Source: Paramecium tetraurelia (taxonomy: Eukaryota > Ciliophora > Oligohymenophorea > Peniculida > Parameciidae). From it: a DNA stretch of 64,000 bases. Positions 1 through 11,500 of the stretch are shown here, one piece after another. How positions within the stretch are numbered: the first letter of the stretch is position 1; every line of letters begins with the position of its first letter. The position numbers and the translations under genes were made by a program. Where the stretch lies: assembly GCF_000165425.1 (NCBI RefSeq), contig NW_001799288.1, positions 709,067 to 773,066 of the forward strand. The letters run 5' to 3'. The notes under the pieces were generated by a model. It was not told the DNA's origin. It ran no database searches and saw only the letters and a list, made by a program, of their open reading frames with translations.

Positions 1-32
1 ACTTTATTTATATATGATTGATACTCAGAATA

Positions 33-630
33 TCATAAATTCTTCAAGAACTTCTCTTCATAAAGTTTAATGCTTTCTTCGATAATTTTGTAGGCATCTT
101 CTTTTCCTTTGAATTCTTCAACAACTACATGTTTATGTTCAAGTTTCTTGTAATCTTCAAAGAACCTTTGGATTTCTAGAGTAGTATGCAAAGGAATATC
201 CTTTAAATCATTAATTCCCTAATAGGATGCATCATTTTTGGCTACGGCAATTATCTTATCATCTATTTCTCCCTAATCAACCATATGCATGACTCCGATC
301 ACTCGAGCCTCCACTAAACACATTGGTTCTATTTCAACTTAACATAACACTAATATATCCAAAGGATCTTTATCATCACAATAAGTTTATGGGATGAAAC
401 CGTAATTGGCAGGATAATGAACAGATGAAAATAAGACTCTATCCAATTTCAAAAGACCACTATCCTTATCCAATTCATATTTAGCTTTGCTGCCTTTTGT
501 GATTTCTATGATAGCATTGACAATTCTATTGTTATTGATATATTTACTTTGGACTATCATTACCATAATGTACATGATGCCATGGATTCTTAGCATATTT
601 CTGGATTAAGTGGACAGATTAATGATTCAT
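33..630 (-). CDS. soluble inorganic pyrophosphatase (family I)
   Basis: Hydrolyses pyrophosphate to two phosphates, pulling biosynthetic reactions forward; expected cytosolic. The product is about 191 aa, close to the short bacterial/plant type rather than the ~285 aa animal/fungal type. Visible family motifs are NPWHHVHYG near the N-terminus, [36 protein letters not shown] (which holds the metal-binding Asp cluster) and FFEDYKKLE near the C-terminus. One 22-nt intron (526-547, GTAAAT...AATAG) restores the frame from ...GNDSPK into [11 protein letters not shown]. The start was chosen as the ATG at 628-630, giving [25 protein letters not shown] inside the domain are read as Gln; the gene ends in TGA. 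Family assignment is firm; the exact start is less so. Confidence 0.88.
526..547 (-). other. 22-nt spliceosomal intron
   Basis: Read on the minus strand it starts GTAAATATATC and ends AACAATAG. Removing it joins the two halves of the pyrophosphatase domain in frame. It is a clear example of the minute GTA...TAG introns used across this window. Confidence 0.8.
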
Positions 631-721
631 CAAATTATTAATAATAATAAAATAATTTTAGATAATTGTTATCTTATAAGTATTGTATCATTGTCCATTA
701 GTTTAGAGGAAATAATACGAT

Positions 722-2095
722 ATGATGTACACTTCCTATAATGGCTGTTAGAAGCCTTACTCTGATTCCATTTTATAATTGCAGGATATATTGGAGAACT
801 AAAATTATTTATATCCTTTTTTAAATTCATAAAAATTGAAAATTAAGTCATTAGTAAACTATAATTGGCTAAACTATTTACTTAAATTAATTAGAATTTG
901 AGGTTAGTAGGTATTGGAAGATAAACATGATGCAATAATAAATTGTTCCCTTATTTTAATTCTTCTTTAGAAATGCTTAAAGTTAAAGTTATTAAATTTT
1001 AATGACTATCTTTTAAGTTATAGCTACATGATCAGTTTCCTTTCCCATCTGAAATCGAATGGATTGTCAAACTAAATTTGATTGAATACTATTTCATAAA
1101 ATGGTGCTATAGAAATTAATTATTAAAATTCAATTCATTAGCTAATACAAGAAATGAATAATAGAATGAATCATTAGGAGAAAAGAAGGAAATGGGGGAG
1201 AAGATGAAAAAAGAAGCGAATTGTGAGTTCAGAATAAGAAATTAGCACTTAAATAATAGTAATCTTTACTGAATTAAATATATGTTCTGAGAAACATTAT
1301 TATGTAAACCAAAAAAAGGATAGAATAAACTGAAATGATAGGAGTAGATCGTATTGAAACAACTGAAGTAGTTGAATTGAATAACAAAGTTAAACTGAAT
1401 TATGAAACAGAGGAAGAAATTTAGGTTTAACCAAGAACTATATATTGATAAACTCTGCCAAAGAAAGCGATATGAAGTTACATCAGAAGAAGAAGATTGA
1501 GGTTATAATAAATTAAAGCTGATTCTCTTTATCAAACTGATAAAATAAATACTAAATAAAGTTAATGTTCCAGGGCAAATGGGGAGAGTATGTTATGAGA
1601 ACTAACAGATGTCTTAGAAGAAGGTTTAAATAATGATGTCTATGATGAAAAATCAAGTAAGATGAACCTATTTATAATAGCTAATAAGATTAAAAATAAG
1701 TAGAATTCCTTGAGGGATTCAGATAATTACTTCAAAGATGTTAGTTGAATAATGTTTGACTAAATTCTGTGTGACTGTATAAGAAATAATTTCAAATTCT
1801 AGATTAGGTATGAAGGGATCCACTTAAACTTAAATGGAGAGATAAATATAGAACCTACAAAAATGCTGGATATAATTTTACGAGACTTTGTTTGGTATTT
1901 TACTAAATCAAGGGTAGATTTAAATGGTATTCTATAGGAATAATTAAATGTTTGCTTATTTTTAATATATAAATTCATCGATAAAATATTTGAGATATTT
2001 AATATTTAAATTATTAAACTAACTCCAACTAGCATTAGAAAAAGTAATATCTCCTCCTTCTTCTCTCACATCCCTCTCATATATTACAAAGTGTT
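722..2095 (+). CDS. putative multi-exon gene of unknown function, possibly decaying
   Basis: No family is recognised. The plus strand shows long stretches free of TGA whose frame changes several times. Protein-like pieces include PSEIEWIVKLNLIEYYFIKW (around 1049-1110), a Lys/Glu-rich stretch to about 1210, TEMIGVDRIETTEVVEL (around 1330-1380) and CWIQFYETLFGILLNQG (around 1865-1915). Some changes fit short introns, for example 23 nt starting GTGAGTTCAG near 1221 and 21 nt starting GTATGTTATGAG near 1590. At least one change near 1000-1045 and an in-frame TGA near 898 fit no intron of normal size. It may be a real gene with odd introns or an ohnolog losing its frame. Start and end are approximate, and the end abuts the next gene. 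Confidence 0.35.
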
Positions 2096-4531
2096 GATTT
2101 TTTTATTCTTAGTGAATCCGTCGAATGATGAATATGCTTGGAATTAACATTAATAGGATGGTAATAATTTTCTTTTTTGATTTATCTCCCTCTTTTAGAT
2201 CTTCCTCGGAATCAATTCTTCACGCCTTCTATACCACCCGAGAAGAATATGGAGAAGAACAAAAATTGCAAATTGCACATTGGAAACCTTCCTCTGTAGA
2301 TTACAGAAGAGACATTGCATCGTGTGTTCTCCAAATATGGTTAAATTAAAGAAGTTAAGATCATTCGCAAAAATAGTTAAGGGGTTTACTTTTTTATATA
2401 TATTTAAATAAGTAACCACTAAAAGATTACTGCTATGGGTTTGTTCTTATGTGCGATGGTGATGGAGCTTAAAATGCTGTCACGGAGTTGAAACAAAACA
2501 GTCCCTTGGGAACCACGTGGACAGTTGCTTTTAGTAAAGATAAAAATGATGTATGCTTCTACGTTTTTGTATTCTTTCTTAAGGATTCTGCTGGTGCCGG
2601 TCATTAGAAGTCTGATAAGAAGAAGGATGACAAGGTGAAGAAGAAAGAGAAATCAAAGGAGAGATTAAAGAAGGATAAGTCTAAACCAAAAAAGAAAGTT
2701 GTATTTGTTAATTAATAAAAGAAGAAGAAATCGGAATCATCGTCCTCATCTGATTCTTCAAGAGCAAGATCTGCTAAAAAATAAAAAAAATAAAAAAAGC
2801 GTAAACATTCTAGTTCATCTGAATCATCTTCTTCTAAATTGCCACCTAGAAGTGCTCTTGTTAAGGTTGAGAATAAGGACATTGCAGAGATAGTATTTTC
2901 AGGTGGCGATTTGTAGTCTCATCTAATTTATTAATAAGTATGTTAATGTCTAAAAAATAAAGTAGCCATAGTAGCAATATCAAATAACTCATCATGTGTA
3001 TGTAAGAGAGTTGTTTATATCTGGAATACCTCAATCCAAGATTTCTGCAGACATACAAAGGATCTTTTCTGCCTATGGCATTGTAGAGAGGATTGACATT
3101 GTTCCAAAGCAATTGGTCAATTATGCCTATGTGAAATTCAAGAGACTAGAATCAGTCCTCTAAGCTATGCAAAACTCATCCTTGATAGCAGAACTATTGG
3201 AGAGTGCAGGACAAGTCAAAATCTATTAGTCTGATCCATTTCGAAGAGTTCAGATTGTAGGCAATGCTGAAGATAGTGAACGAGTAATTTTATATAATAA
3301 TACCTATAAAGGAGGAAGAAATGTGGCCAGTTATGTTCATTGGATTTCCTCCAAATTAAAATTATGTTTTGGATGAAAAGTTCTTGAAAAAAATGGCTGA
3401 GAAGTTCGGAGGTGAAGTTAAAGGAATCCAACATTTCCAACCAGATTCTCCTTAATTGAGATCCTATGTCTTAATAGAGTTCTCCTTTTTAAAGGATTGC
3501 AAAAAAGCCAGAAGGAAATTCTGCAGATATAAAATACAAATATTGGGTGATAAAAAGTGTGATGTGGCCATCTTATCCAATTATCCAGCTAATGTATAAA
3601 CCAAAAGACAAAATAATATGTTCATGCAATAATCATATGCAATGGGTAATCCGTTTATTTTATAATCAGATTACATGCAAGTTAATTAATAAATACCTAT
3701 GCATCAATAGATGGTATCTAGATAAATGCCATAATAAGTATAGATGTTGGCTCCATTTCAAAATTAACCTCTACCTCAATAACATATAGCCCCTACCAAT
3801 CTACAAAATATATATGACTACAACTAAATACCTATGTTATATCCTTAATAACAACAAAACTAATAGCAAATGATGTTCATGAAAAATCAATAGCAATAAC
3901 TTTAAATTCCTGCTCAAACTTCTGTTCAACCTCAATTCAGACCATAACCTCAACCAGTTCCTTAAACTTAGCAGCCTCCTCCACAATTACAATATTACTA
4001 ATAGCTAAATCCTTAAACTTAGACTCAAAGTTATTTACCATAGCAATACTCAATGGATATGATCATTCCTCCTCCGACTATGAAGCAAGACGAAATCAAT
4101 TCGCCATTTTGGTGCGGTTATATGAATAGAGGCAAATAACACCGCGTTGGAATTGATGCAAGGATGCACAAAACTAACATGGATATCAAGAAGAGTATTA
4201 TTGATTAATTATTTAGTCAACTTGCCGTCTAATTTAGAAATGAGTTATAAATGCACTTATTAAGATGCCTATCAGAGAGCAGGATAAGAACAATCAGCCA
4301 TTTTAATATTTAGTCCTGCTCAAGAGACTGACTTTCCAAAATTCACTGAATATGTGCAATACTTAAGAAATAAGGTATTAATTAATTGCAATTTAGTAAC
4401 GGGCTGGTGTGATTCAAAGTGAAGCATTTACAATTTATGTTATTCCTCCAGGGGTATCAGAGGCATAACTAATTTGCAATATCAATTAATAAGAAATGAT
4501 AGCTATTTATTGTCATAAGGAATAAAAGTGA
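2090..4531 (+). CDS. RRM-SPOC (Spen-like) RNA-binding protein
   Basis: Spen/RBM15-type proteins bind RNA through RRMs and recruit partners through a C-terminal SPOC domain, acting in nuclear RNA processing or silencing; the role here is inferred from that architecture. RRM1 (KLHIGNLPLQITEETL, from about 2265) is followed by a Lys/Ser-rich linker, RRM2 (ELFISGIPQSKISADI, about 3010), a third RRM-like unit (VMFIGFPPNQNYVLDEKFL, about 3335), a long Gln-rich linker (about 3590-4060) and a SPOC-like end (FWCGYMNRGKQHRVGIDA, then INLPSNLEM and AGVIQSEAFTIYVIPPG). Several introns of 22-38 nt were placed by frame; some appear to end in AAG rather than TAG. The first certain in-frame ATG is 2249-2251. 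An upstream exon (NPSNDEYAWNQHQQD) is open and would need an ATG split by an intron at 2091-2112, so the start is uncertain. Confidence 0.72.
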
Positions 4532-4567
4532 TAGATTTATTGATATATTATAAATATAACATTTGGA

Positions 4568-6100
4568 TCAAATATCTTGTGTTTCTACTTTTTTCATCTT
4601 CTTCCTTAATGAATCCCTTAAATATTTTTTTGAAATATTCAAATTTTTTCTTGCTCCTTTAACATCAATGATGTATAGGTTTACTACATCAACCATTAAT
4701 TCTAATATCACTCCAAATTAACAAGTTTTGTCTAAATCTCTAATCAAAAATTTGCTAAGCTATCTTCCTTGTTGCTCTTTTATATCAATATTAGATTTCA
4801 TAACATCATCCAATGTCTCATTTGTCTCAAATACTATGTTCTCACTTTCTATCATAATTTTTTTGAAGAAGTTCGTTACATTCTTTTGGAAGTTCTTAGC
4901 TTTATTAATATTTCTAAACCTAAACTCGTTCAAACCTACTTATTCTATTTCCATTGTTTCAGAAATAGCCTAGCCGTTTGCCCCTTAAACCTTAGTTAAA
5001 TCTATCTCATAAAGAGCCCTAAAATCTAATGTTAATAATTTACTTTAGTTGCAAATGTTGCTACATATATGTAATTATTTAGTCTTCAGTAGTTTGATAT
5101 AAATTCAAATAACTGCTACTCAACACCTAATCTATACTTGGTCTTTTTTCTGGAACATCATTAAGCATATTTTGTATTAGAATTTTAAATTCTTTCTCGA
5201 TATGTAATGTTAAATTTTTTTCTTTTTTAAGATGTTACTCAAAATTAGTCCAAAATTTTTCGGGTTATTATAGGAGATCCTGATATACTTATTCACGATC
5301 GTTCTTGTATATATATAAAATTAATACATTCGAAAATGGATTTACACCTGTTTTAATCTCAATAAATGAGGATCCTAATGAAAAAATATCAGCCTTTTAT
5401 GTAAGATAAAACTTCCCAGTACCTACTTCTGGTGCCATATAAGATACAGTTCCCACTCCATCATTTGCTTCAGCTTTGTTGTCTGTTAAGCCAAAGTCAC
5501 CTAATTTTAGATTAAAGTTTTCGTCTAAAAGTACGTTATCGGGTTTTATGTCCTTATGAGCATATTATAAACCATGTACTGTTTGAATTGCTACTATGTT
5601 TTCGATATTTTACCTGTGGCCAGTTATTTGATGTATATATAACCTAGAAAATCTGGAAGGCAATTATTGTTATAAATAAAATCGTCTAAACTACCTATTT
5701 AATTTCATTTTTCATAATGTACCATTTCTAGCGAACTCTAAAACTAAGACGTGCATCACAGCATTATTTTCCAAGATTGAGAGGCTATCCCTATAGGGTT
5801 AATGCATTTAAAATACTTATATCTATTGATATATTTAAAGTCATAAATAGACGATTCGCCCATTGATATTCTGTATTCTATGTAATTTAAAAAGTTGAGT
5901 TCATTCCCAAAACAATAAGTTTTACCATCAACTTTATTTTGATTTATGTAAATCGGTTTATAAAACTTAATTGCATATTCTTTATTATCCATCTTTGACT
6001 TTCCTAAAACAACCCTTAAATTTATTTATGTTGAGTACATACAGGTTTTTCCATGTCCCAAAAATCTTATTAATTCATATCTGCTTTAAATTTCATTCAT
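4568..6100 (-). CDS. protein kinase, Ser/Thr type, with C-terminal extension
   Basis: Read on the minus strand: MNEIQSRYELIRFLGHGKT (glycine-rich loop), then YAIKFYKP (the Lys of the VAIK motif), VHGLQYAHKDIKPDNVLLDE (catalytic loop), LGDFGLTDN (DFG), SYMAPEV (APE) and MLNDVPEKRPSIDQVL closing the domain. The catalytic-loop Arg of HRD is Lys here (HKD), while Asp and the downstream Asn are kept, so activity is plausible. About 170 residues follow the domain with no recognised motif. Four introns of 20-28 nt (such as GTAAAATATCGAAAACATAG) restore the frame, and one more 24-nt in-frame intron is likely in the glycine loop. The gene ends 36 bases from the Spen-like gene, tail to tail. The kinase group is not resolved. 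Confidence 0.8.
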
Positions 6101-6233
6101 AATTTATTTTATATCAATAATATTGTTATAATCAATTATTTATGAACAAAATATATATACTAGGAATTTAGTACTTATTGTAAGAAAATTATTTTATAGA
6201 ATGATAAATTTAATAATAAAATTTAATCGTTAA

Positions 6234-7338
6234 ATGGATTACTAACAAAATCAGTGTCAGCATATTGATCTTATTCCTTTTAATAATAAGTTCTTTTGTA
6301 AATCATGCGGAATTCATATGCCAGAAGATGGTAGTGTTGCAATCAAGGCTATGAACTTTTGTTTCCCAGGTTATCTGAATCCAATACAAAATCTTAAGAA
6401 ATAATGGAATCGAGCAGTTCCAATAGGATCATTGCCTAGTGAATATTAAAAAGTATTCATCACTTAAATTTGATAGCAACGCTTATCTCTAATAGATTAC
6501 ATGATAGAATGGAGTGAAAAACTAAAACTCTCAATGAATTCTTTATTTCTAGCAGTCCAATTTTTAGATTATTTTGTATCATAAAAGAAAGTGGACCCTG
6601 TTTAATACCGATTGTATGGTGCTACATGTCTTATGTTGGCAGGTATCCATGTCTTAATACTTTAGCCAAATCCATTGAATTAGATGAAAGAATCCCTTTC
6701 ATAAGTAAACTAAGAAGATATACGTATTTACCTTATGCAACTTTGGATTTCAGAAAATGCGAGTGTCAAATCATTAAGTAGTTGAATTGGAATCTGCAAT
6801 GCACTACTTTAATTGATTGGGCCGAGGCAGTGATCTCTTTGGGAATAGTCTATCAATAGGATGAATTGACCCAATCAGAGAACATCCTGAAAGAGAAAAG
6901 CACCAATATTCTTTAGCAATAAACCAATCAATAGATCAAATAAGATATATTCAAAGAACATTTGGATACAGTCTTTAAATAGCCTACTACAGGACCTAAA
7001 TAGATAAATGAGAAGGTTCAAGAATAGTTAATAAGATTATGTGTTTCAGTATTAAAGGATGGTTCTTATTTGGATAAGGATCCAGCGGAATTGACAGTTT
7101 CAGTTGTTGGTTGTGCTCGTAAAGCAAGTGGATTGAAAACTTCGATGTAAATAATCAAAAATAAATTAGACCAAAATGCTTGTTCGAATTATTGGAAAAT
7201 GTAGAACCTAAGTTTTAAGAAAGTTTAACTGATCATTTTATAAAATAAGTAAAATAGCCAACAAGCGTCTTGGGACGAGCTTTTACAACAGACTTAGATT
7301 TTTTTAGTCTGTAAAATTACAAACATAGAATAATGTGA
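6234..7338 (+). CDS. cyclin-like protein with N-terminal CxxC motif
   Basis: A cyclin-box protein, expected to bind and activate a cyclin-dependent kinase. The box is seen as SLIDYMIEWSEKLKLSMNSL, FLDYFVSQKKVD, YGATCLMLAAKSIELDERIP, then YTYLPYATLDFRKCECQIIK and LNWNL, matching the helical pattern of the first cyclin fold. Before it lies a short Cys pair (FFCKSCGIHMPEDG) like half a zinc ribbon. A 24-nt intron (GTATTC...GATAG) carries an in-frame TGA and a 23-nt intron lies inside the box. A third, about 35 nt near 7219-7253, gives the ending PTSVLGRAFTTDLDFF. Without that last intron the frame would run on to about 7615, through a gene on the other strand. An in-frame ATG at 6201 is an alternative start. 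Confidence 0.75.
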
Positions 7339-7375
7339 AATATAATAGTTAATTATAATACTACATTGTATAAAA

Positions 7376-7872
7376 TCACTTTAATTCATCGATTGTGTGG
7401 ACAACTTTGCTAAACTAGCTCTTTTTTAAAGGATCCTCTCTCATGGATTATACGGATTTTCTATGATGGGGTATAATTTCCTGATGTGTGGAGATGCCTT
7501 CGTGTTTGGGAGATGTTATTTTCACTTCTTTTAGTTCATTTTTGAAAGCCAAACCATTATTGGCATCAAATCTGGGCGATATTTGTATGTAGCATCCATT
7601 AAATTTATTCTTTGAGCTTTCTGAACCCTGAGATGATATGGATGATTATCTAGAATGATTTGCTGATCGTAATGTTATTTGCTTTTTATGTTTCATTGTT
7701 ATATATATATATATATTAGTAATTAATTTATCTTGAGTTAAATTCCTTATTTCATCATTTGTTGGCTCAATTGATTGGAAATGGTAATGTTCTTGTATTT
7801 CTATGAAAATGTTTTTATGATCAGATCACTATTCTCTGGTATTGGTATTGATTGGATAAACAGACAAAACAT
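7376..7872 (-). CDS. hypothetical protein with a TA repeat at a frame change
   Basis: No family recognised. The downstream part (from 7696) reads without a stop: MKHKKQITLRSANHSRQSS, FNGCYIQISPRFDANNGLAF, then HQEIIPHHRKSVQSM, ending VVHTIDELK. Upstream, another frame is also protein-like: MFCLFIQSIPIPENK, a 29-nt intron (GTGATC...CATAG), then IQEHYHFQSIEPTNDEIRNL. The two parts meet at a TA dinucleotide run (7701-7716) where no GT...AG intron fits. Removing one TA unit would make the frame continuous. This could be repeat-length variation, an assembly slip, or two separate short genes. It lies tail to tail with the cyclin gene, 37 bases apart. Confidence 0.5.
7701..7716. repeat. (TA)n microsatellite
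   Basis: A run of eight AT units sits exactly where the reading frame of the minus-strand gene changes. Confidence 0.85.
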
Positions 7873-7990
7873 ATAAATCTTATTTTGTCTAAAAATAAAA
7901 ATTTTATTTTCTCCTTATCAAATATTATTTATTATATTATTATATCAATATTTTGTTTTGTATTTATATTAATATATAATAATGCCATTA

Positions 7991-8330
7991 TCATTCTTAG
8001 AGCATCTTTTTCCCTTTCTCTGCATACTCTTTATTGAGTTCTTCCCAATTTTCCAACACCATTTCAAATTGTTCAAAGATCATTGAATGTGTCAACCTAT
8101 TTCTAGAAGGTCCCACTTCCATTGAATAGATCTTATGGGATGTATTTGTTTCAATTGTTCTATTCAAATAGACTCCGTAGCTAAATGTGATATAATCATT
8201 CATACACATAATGAGGAATCCAAATAACTGCTGCTAAACCAAATGAAAGTCTTGTTTCTCTTCCAATATAATCATCATACAATCCTCTGAACCACCAATG
8301 TCGATTTCTTACTGCAATAGCTGCTCCCAT
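7991..8330 (-). CDS. small hypothetical protein, one possible membrane segment
   Basis: A protein of about 104 aa beginning MGAAIAVRNRHWWFRGLYDD. The stretch LSFGLAAVIWIPHYVYGVYL is a plausible membrane helix near residues 28-47. The C-terminal half is charged and helical (MIFEQFEMVLENWEELNKEY). One 25-nt intron (GTATGAATGATTATATCACATTTAG) joins HYV to YGVYLNR. Size and layout resemble an accessory subunit of a mitochondrial membrane complex, but I recognise no family, so this is a guess. The gene ends in TGA after KGKKMLQE. Confidence 0.62.
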
Positions 8331-8545
8331 TTTTAATTAAATATATTTAATTAAGATTTTATCGAATATATATATAATATGATTATACAATTTGGACCTA
8401 ATCAACGAAGGTCTCTGACTCTTATGTGAGATCTGCACAATCCAATAATTACATTTATTAGTTGAATACAAAGAATATTAGTAACGAGTAAGGAATTACG
8501 ATAGAGTAAATAACAAATTTATTAAGTTTTTAATTATATTATAAA

Positions 8546-11500
8546 ATGAATACATATGAGGATGAGAAGAACAGAATAGCACTGAAAAGCATCATTGATG
8601 AAAGAAATAAGAAAATTGTCAAGACTCCATTGCCTCAATTCTATTTGGATTAGGTTTGTGGAATAGCAGATAGACCAATCAGCAATCAGTTGACATTCAT
8701 ACAAGGAAGTATTGGAAGTTATATTAATTTGTAGATCTAATTGTGTTTTATGCATCTAATATGATTATTGTTCAGAATGTAGAGACAGGATAATAGTAAT
8801 TTATACCAGGAAGATATAAAAATGTGACTGCAATTGCTGCTGCAAGTAGAAAGGATGGTTTAATGATTGCTGTTGGTGAACACTTAGAATAATCATCGAA
8901 TTTAGTTATTATAATAAAGGATAAAATAAGAACTATCTCATTGTAATGCAAAGGAGCTATCACATTAATTCAATTGAATGTAGAGAAGTAATATTGCGGA
9001 TTGCAAATATCAAATTAAATCTAAATTTGGAATTATGAAAAGGAAAGACTCTTGGCTTCAGCCTTCGTTAAAGCACCTTTCGATAAATTTAGTTTTCATC
9101 CCTTGAAACACAAACACATTTTGTTATCTGGTCATAATTATTTAAGATTATGGGAAATGCAATTCTAAGAAAAACAAATCAAAGAAACCCACGAAACTTT
9201 GATTCCACTGAAAATAGAAAAGGAGAACAAATTCTTAGATCATGGATGGGTCATGCTCTCAGCAAATTAGGCTTTGTTAGTCTTATTAGCAGCTGGCAAT
9301 AAGATTCTTATTCTAATTAATGACCATTTCAAAAAACCTATTGACATTGATCCTCAAAATCTAAATTTCATTGATGCACCTGTCTAGGATTTCAATGCGG
9401 AAGATAATGACGATGTGATTGGTATTAATTCTGCACTTGAAGATGTTATTAAAGATAAAGTAGGGTAAATTGTAATGAATAATCAAACTAAATTAACTCA
9501 AAATACAACAATAATGACTTAACAATAATTGGAATTCTAATGTCTATCAACTACTAAAAAAGGATTCATTTTAGGAGGTACAAAAGGAGCGGTGTGCATT
9601 TATGAATTTGATAAAAATTATAATATTGTTAGTGCCATGTCTTTTAATATGAAGAGCAATCGAGGAGAACATAAAGTTATTCAAATCTCTAATAGTGGTG
9701 ATCAACTCATCTCTATTATCAGTTTATTTGGCAATCAATTGTATTATAGTATTTTGAATACTGCGCAAATGGATACTGAAGTTAGTCCCATCTAACCATT
9801 CTTTGCTGCAGGATTTCATAACAAAAGAGTTAATTCTATCTCACATGCTAAAATTAAATAAGTGTTTGTTACTTGTTCGGAAGATAACTCTGTTAAAATT
9901 TGGAATTATTATCAAAATGAAAACAATGACAAAAAAGGAGTCTTAAGCAAATATTTCAAAGAAGAACCAGTTTGTGCTTCTATGCATCCATTTGGCTTAT
10001 TTGTTGCCGTTGGATTTACCAATGGGTTTAAGGTATTTGCCATCCTGAATGAAGGTTTCTTCCCACTTAAGGATGTCACCTTAAACAACTGTAAGATTGT
10101 TAAGTATAGTCATGGTGGCCATATGCTTATTACTAATGAAAAAACAAACGTATACATTTATGATGCCATTTATTATGAACTCATTCATCAATTTGAGTTT
10201 CATAATTCACCTATTAAAGATATTGCCATATCTCTAAATGATCAATACATAGTTAGTACTTGTACAAGTGGATATGTGTATTGTTACAATTTAGCAGAAC
10301 TAAATAATAATGTTATTAGAGAGCAAAAACATTAAGAATAAGGAATTTTTAATTCAATCTAATACGATGAATATTTTATTGGTTGTACTAATGAGAAATT
10401 AATGGTGATTTTCGATAAACATTTCAAATTAATTACTGAATTTCATGTAACTGATTGCTATCTAACCAAATTATTGATGACTGATTAACATATTATTGCA
10501 GGTACTTCTAAAGGAACTGTGAGAATATATCCAATTAGAGATGAGGATAATTTGGAATTGGAATTAATCAATTAAAAAAATGAAACTATGTATAAAATAC
10601 CTGAATGCTATGAAATTGCAGTTCATGCAACTGCTATCACTTGTATTGATTATGATGGTTAATATATTTTTACAGGATGTGAGGATGGATCAGTCTGTTT
10701 GTTGAGATCCAAAAGTGAGATTTCAGAAGAAAGACAAAGGATGGCTGCAGTCTCGAATGATCTTTATTTAGAAGTCATATTTAAGATATAAAAGGAAAAC
10801 GACAGAATATAATCAAAAAACTTTGAAGTCATCAAATCTGAACAAACTGTAAGGATTGAAACAGCTAAATTGGAGACTTAATTTAAATAGAAAATTGATT
10901 AGATGACTAAGAAATTTTAATAAACTATGTCTGATGATAAGAATTTAAAGGATAAATTTGTTGAGAAATCAGAATAGGATTATGATCAATTATATAGTTA
11001 ATATATGGAAGAGAAAGTCAAATATGAAAATGAAATTAATAAACTTAAATAATAACATATCGAAAAAATAGAATATGAGGAATCTAGAAATCAAGAAATT
11101 GAAGATGAAATTAAAAAAGTATAAGAACAACACAAAGATGATTTACAATCATTATTAGAACAACATAAATAGGAATTGAAATAGATGAAATTATAATTCT
11201 ATGAAAAATGTAGAAAAGTCTAAGTCAAATACTCTAGTGTTGTTGATAATGCTAAAAATTATGGAACTGCATTTATTTAGAGATTAGAGAAGGAAGAGGC
11301 TGAATATGAAAAGGAAATTGATGAATAAATAAAGGATTTAGAAAATCAAATTGCAAAAGTTATTCAAGATAATGAGAAATTAGAAAAAGAGAATAGAGAA
11401 TTAGCATCACAATTTGAATAATTAAAAAAAGATGATGATGATTTGCAAATTCAATTCAATGAATTGTTTGACGAACACAATAAAATAAGACTTGAAAATC

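Noticed and set aside
2125-2349. Plus-strand frame MMNMLGININR...
   Set aside because: It runs out of frame with the RRM domain that follows. The RRM frame has its own upstream exon (NPSNDEYAWNQ...).
7339-7615. Extension of the cyclin reading frame past 7338
   Set aside because: It is antisense to a better minus-strand gene, and a ~35-nt intron gives a clean protein-like ending and TGA at 7336-7338.
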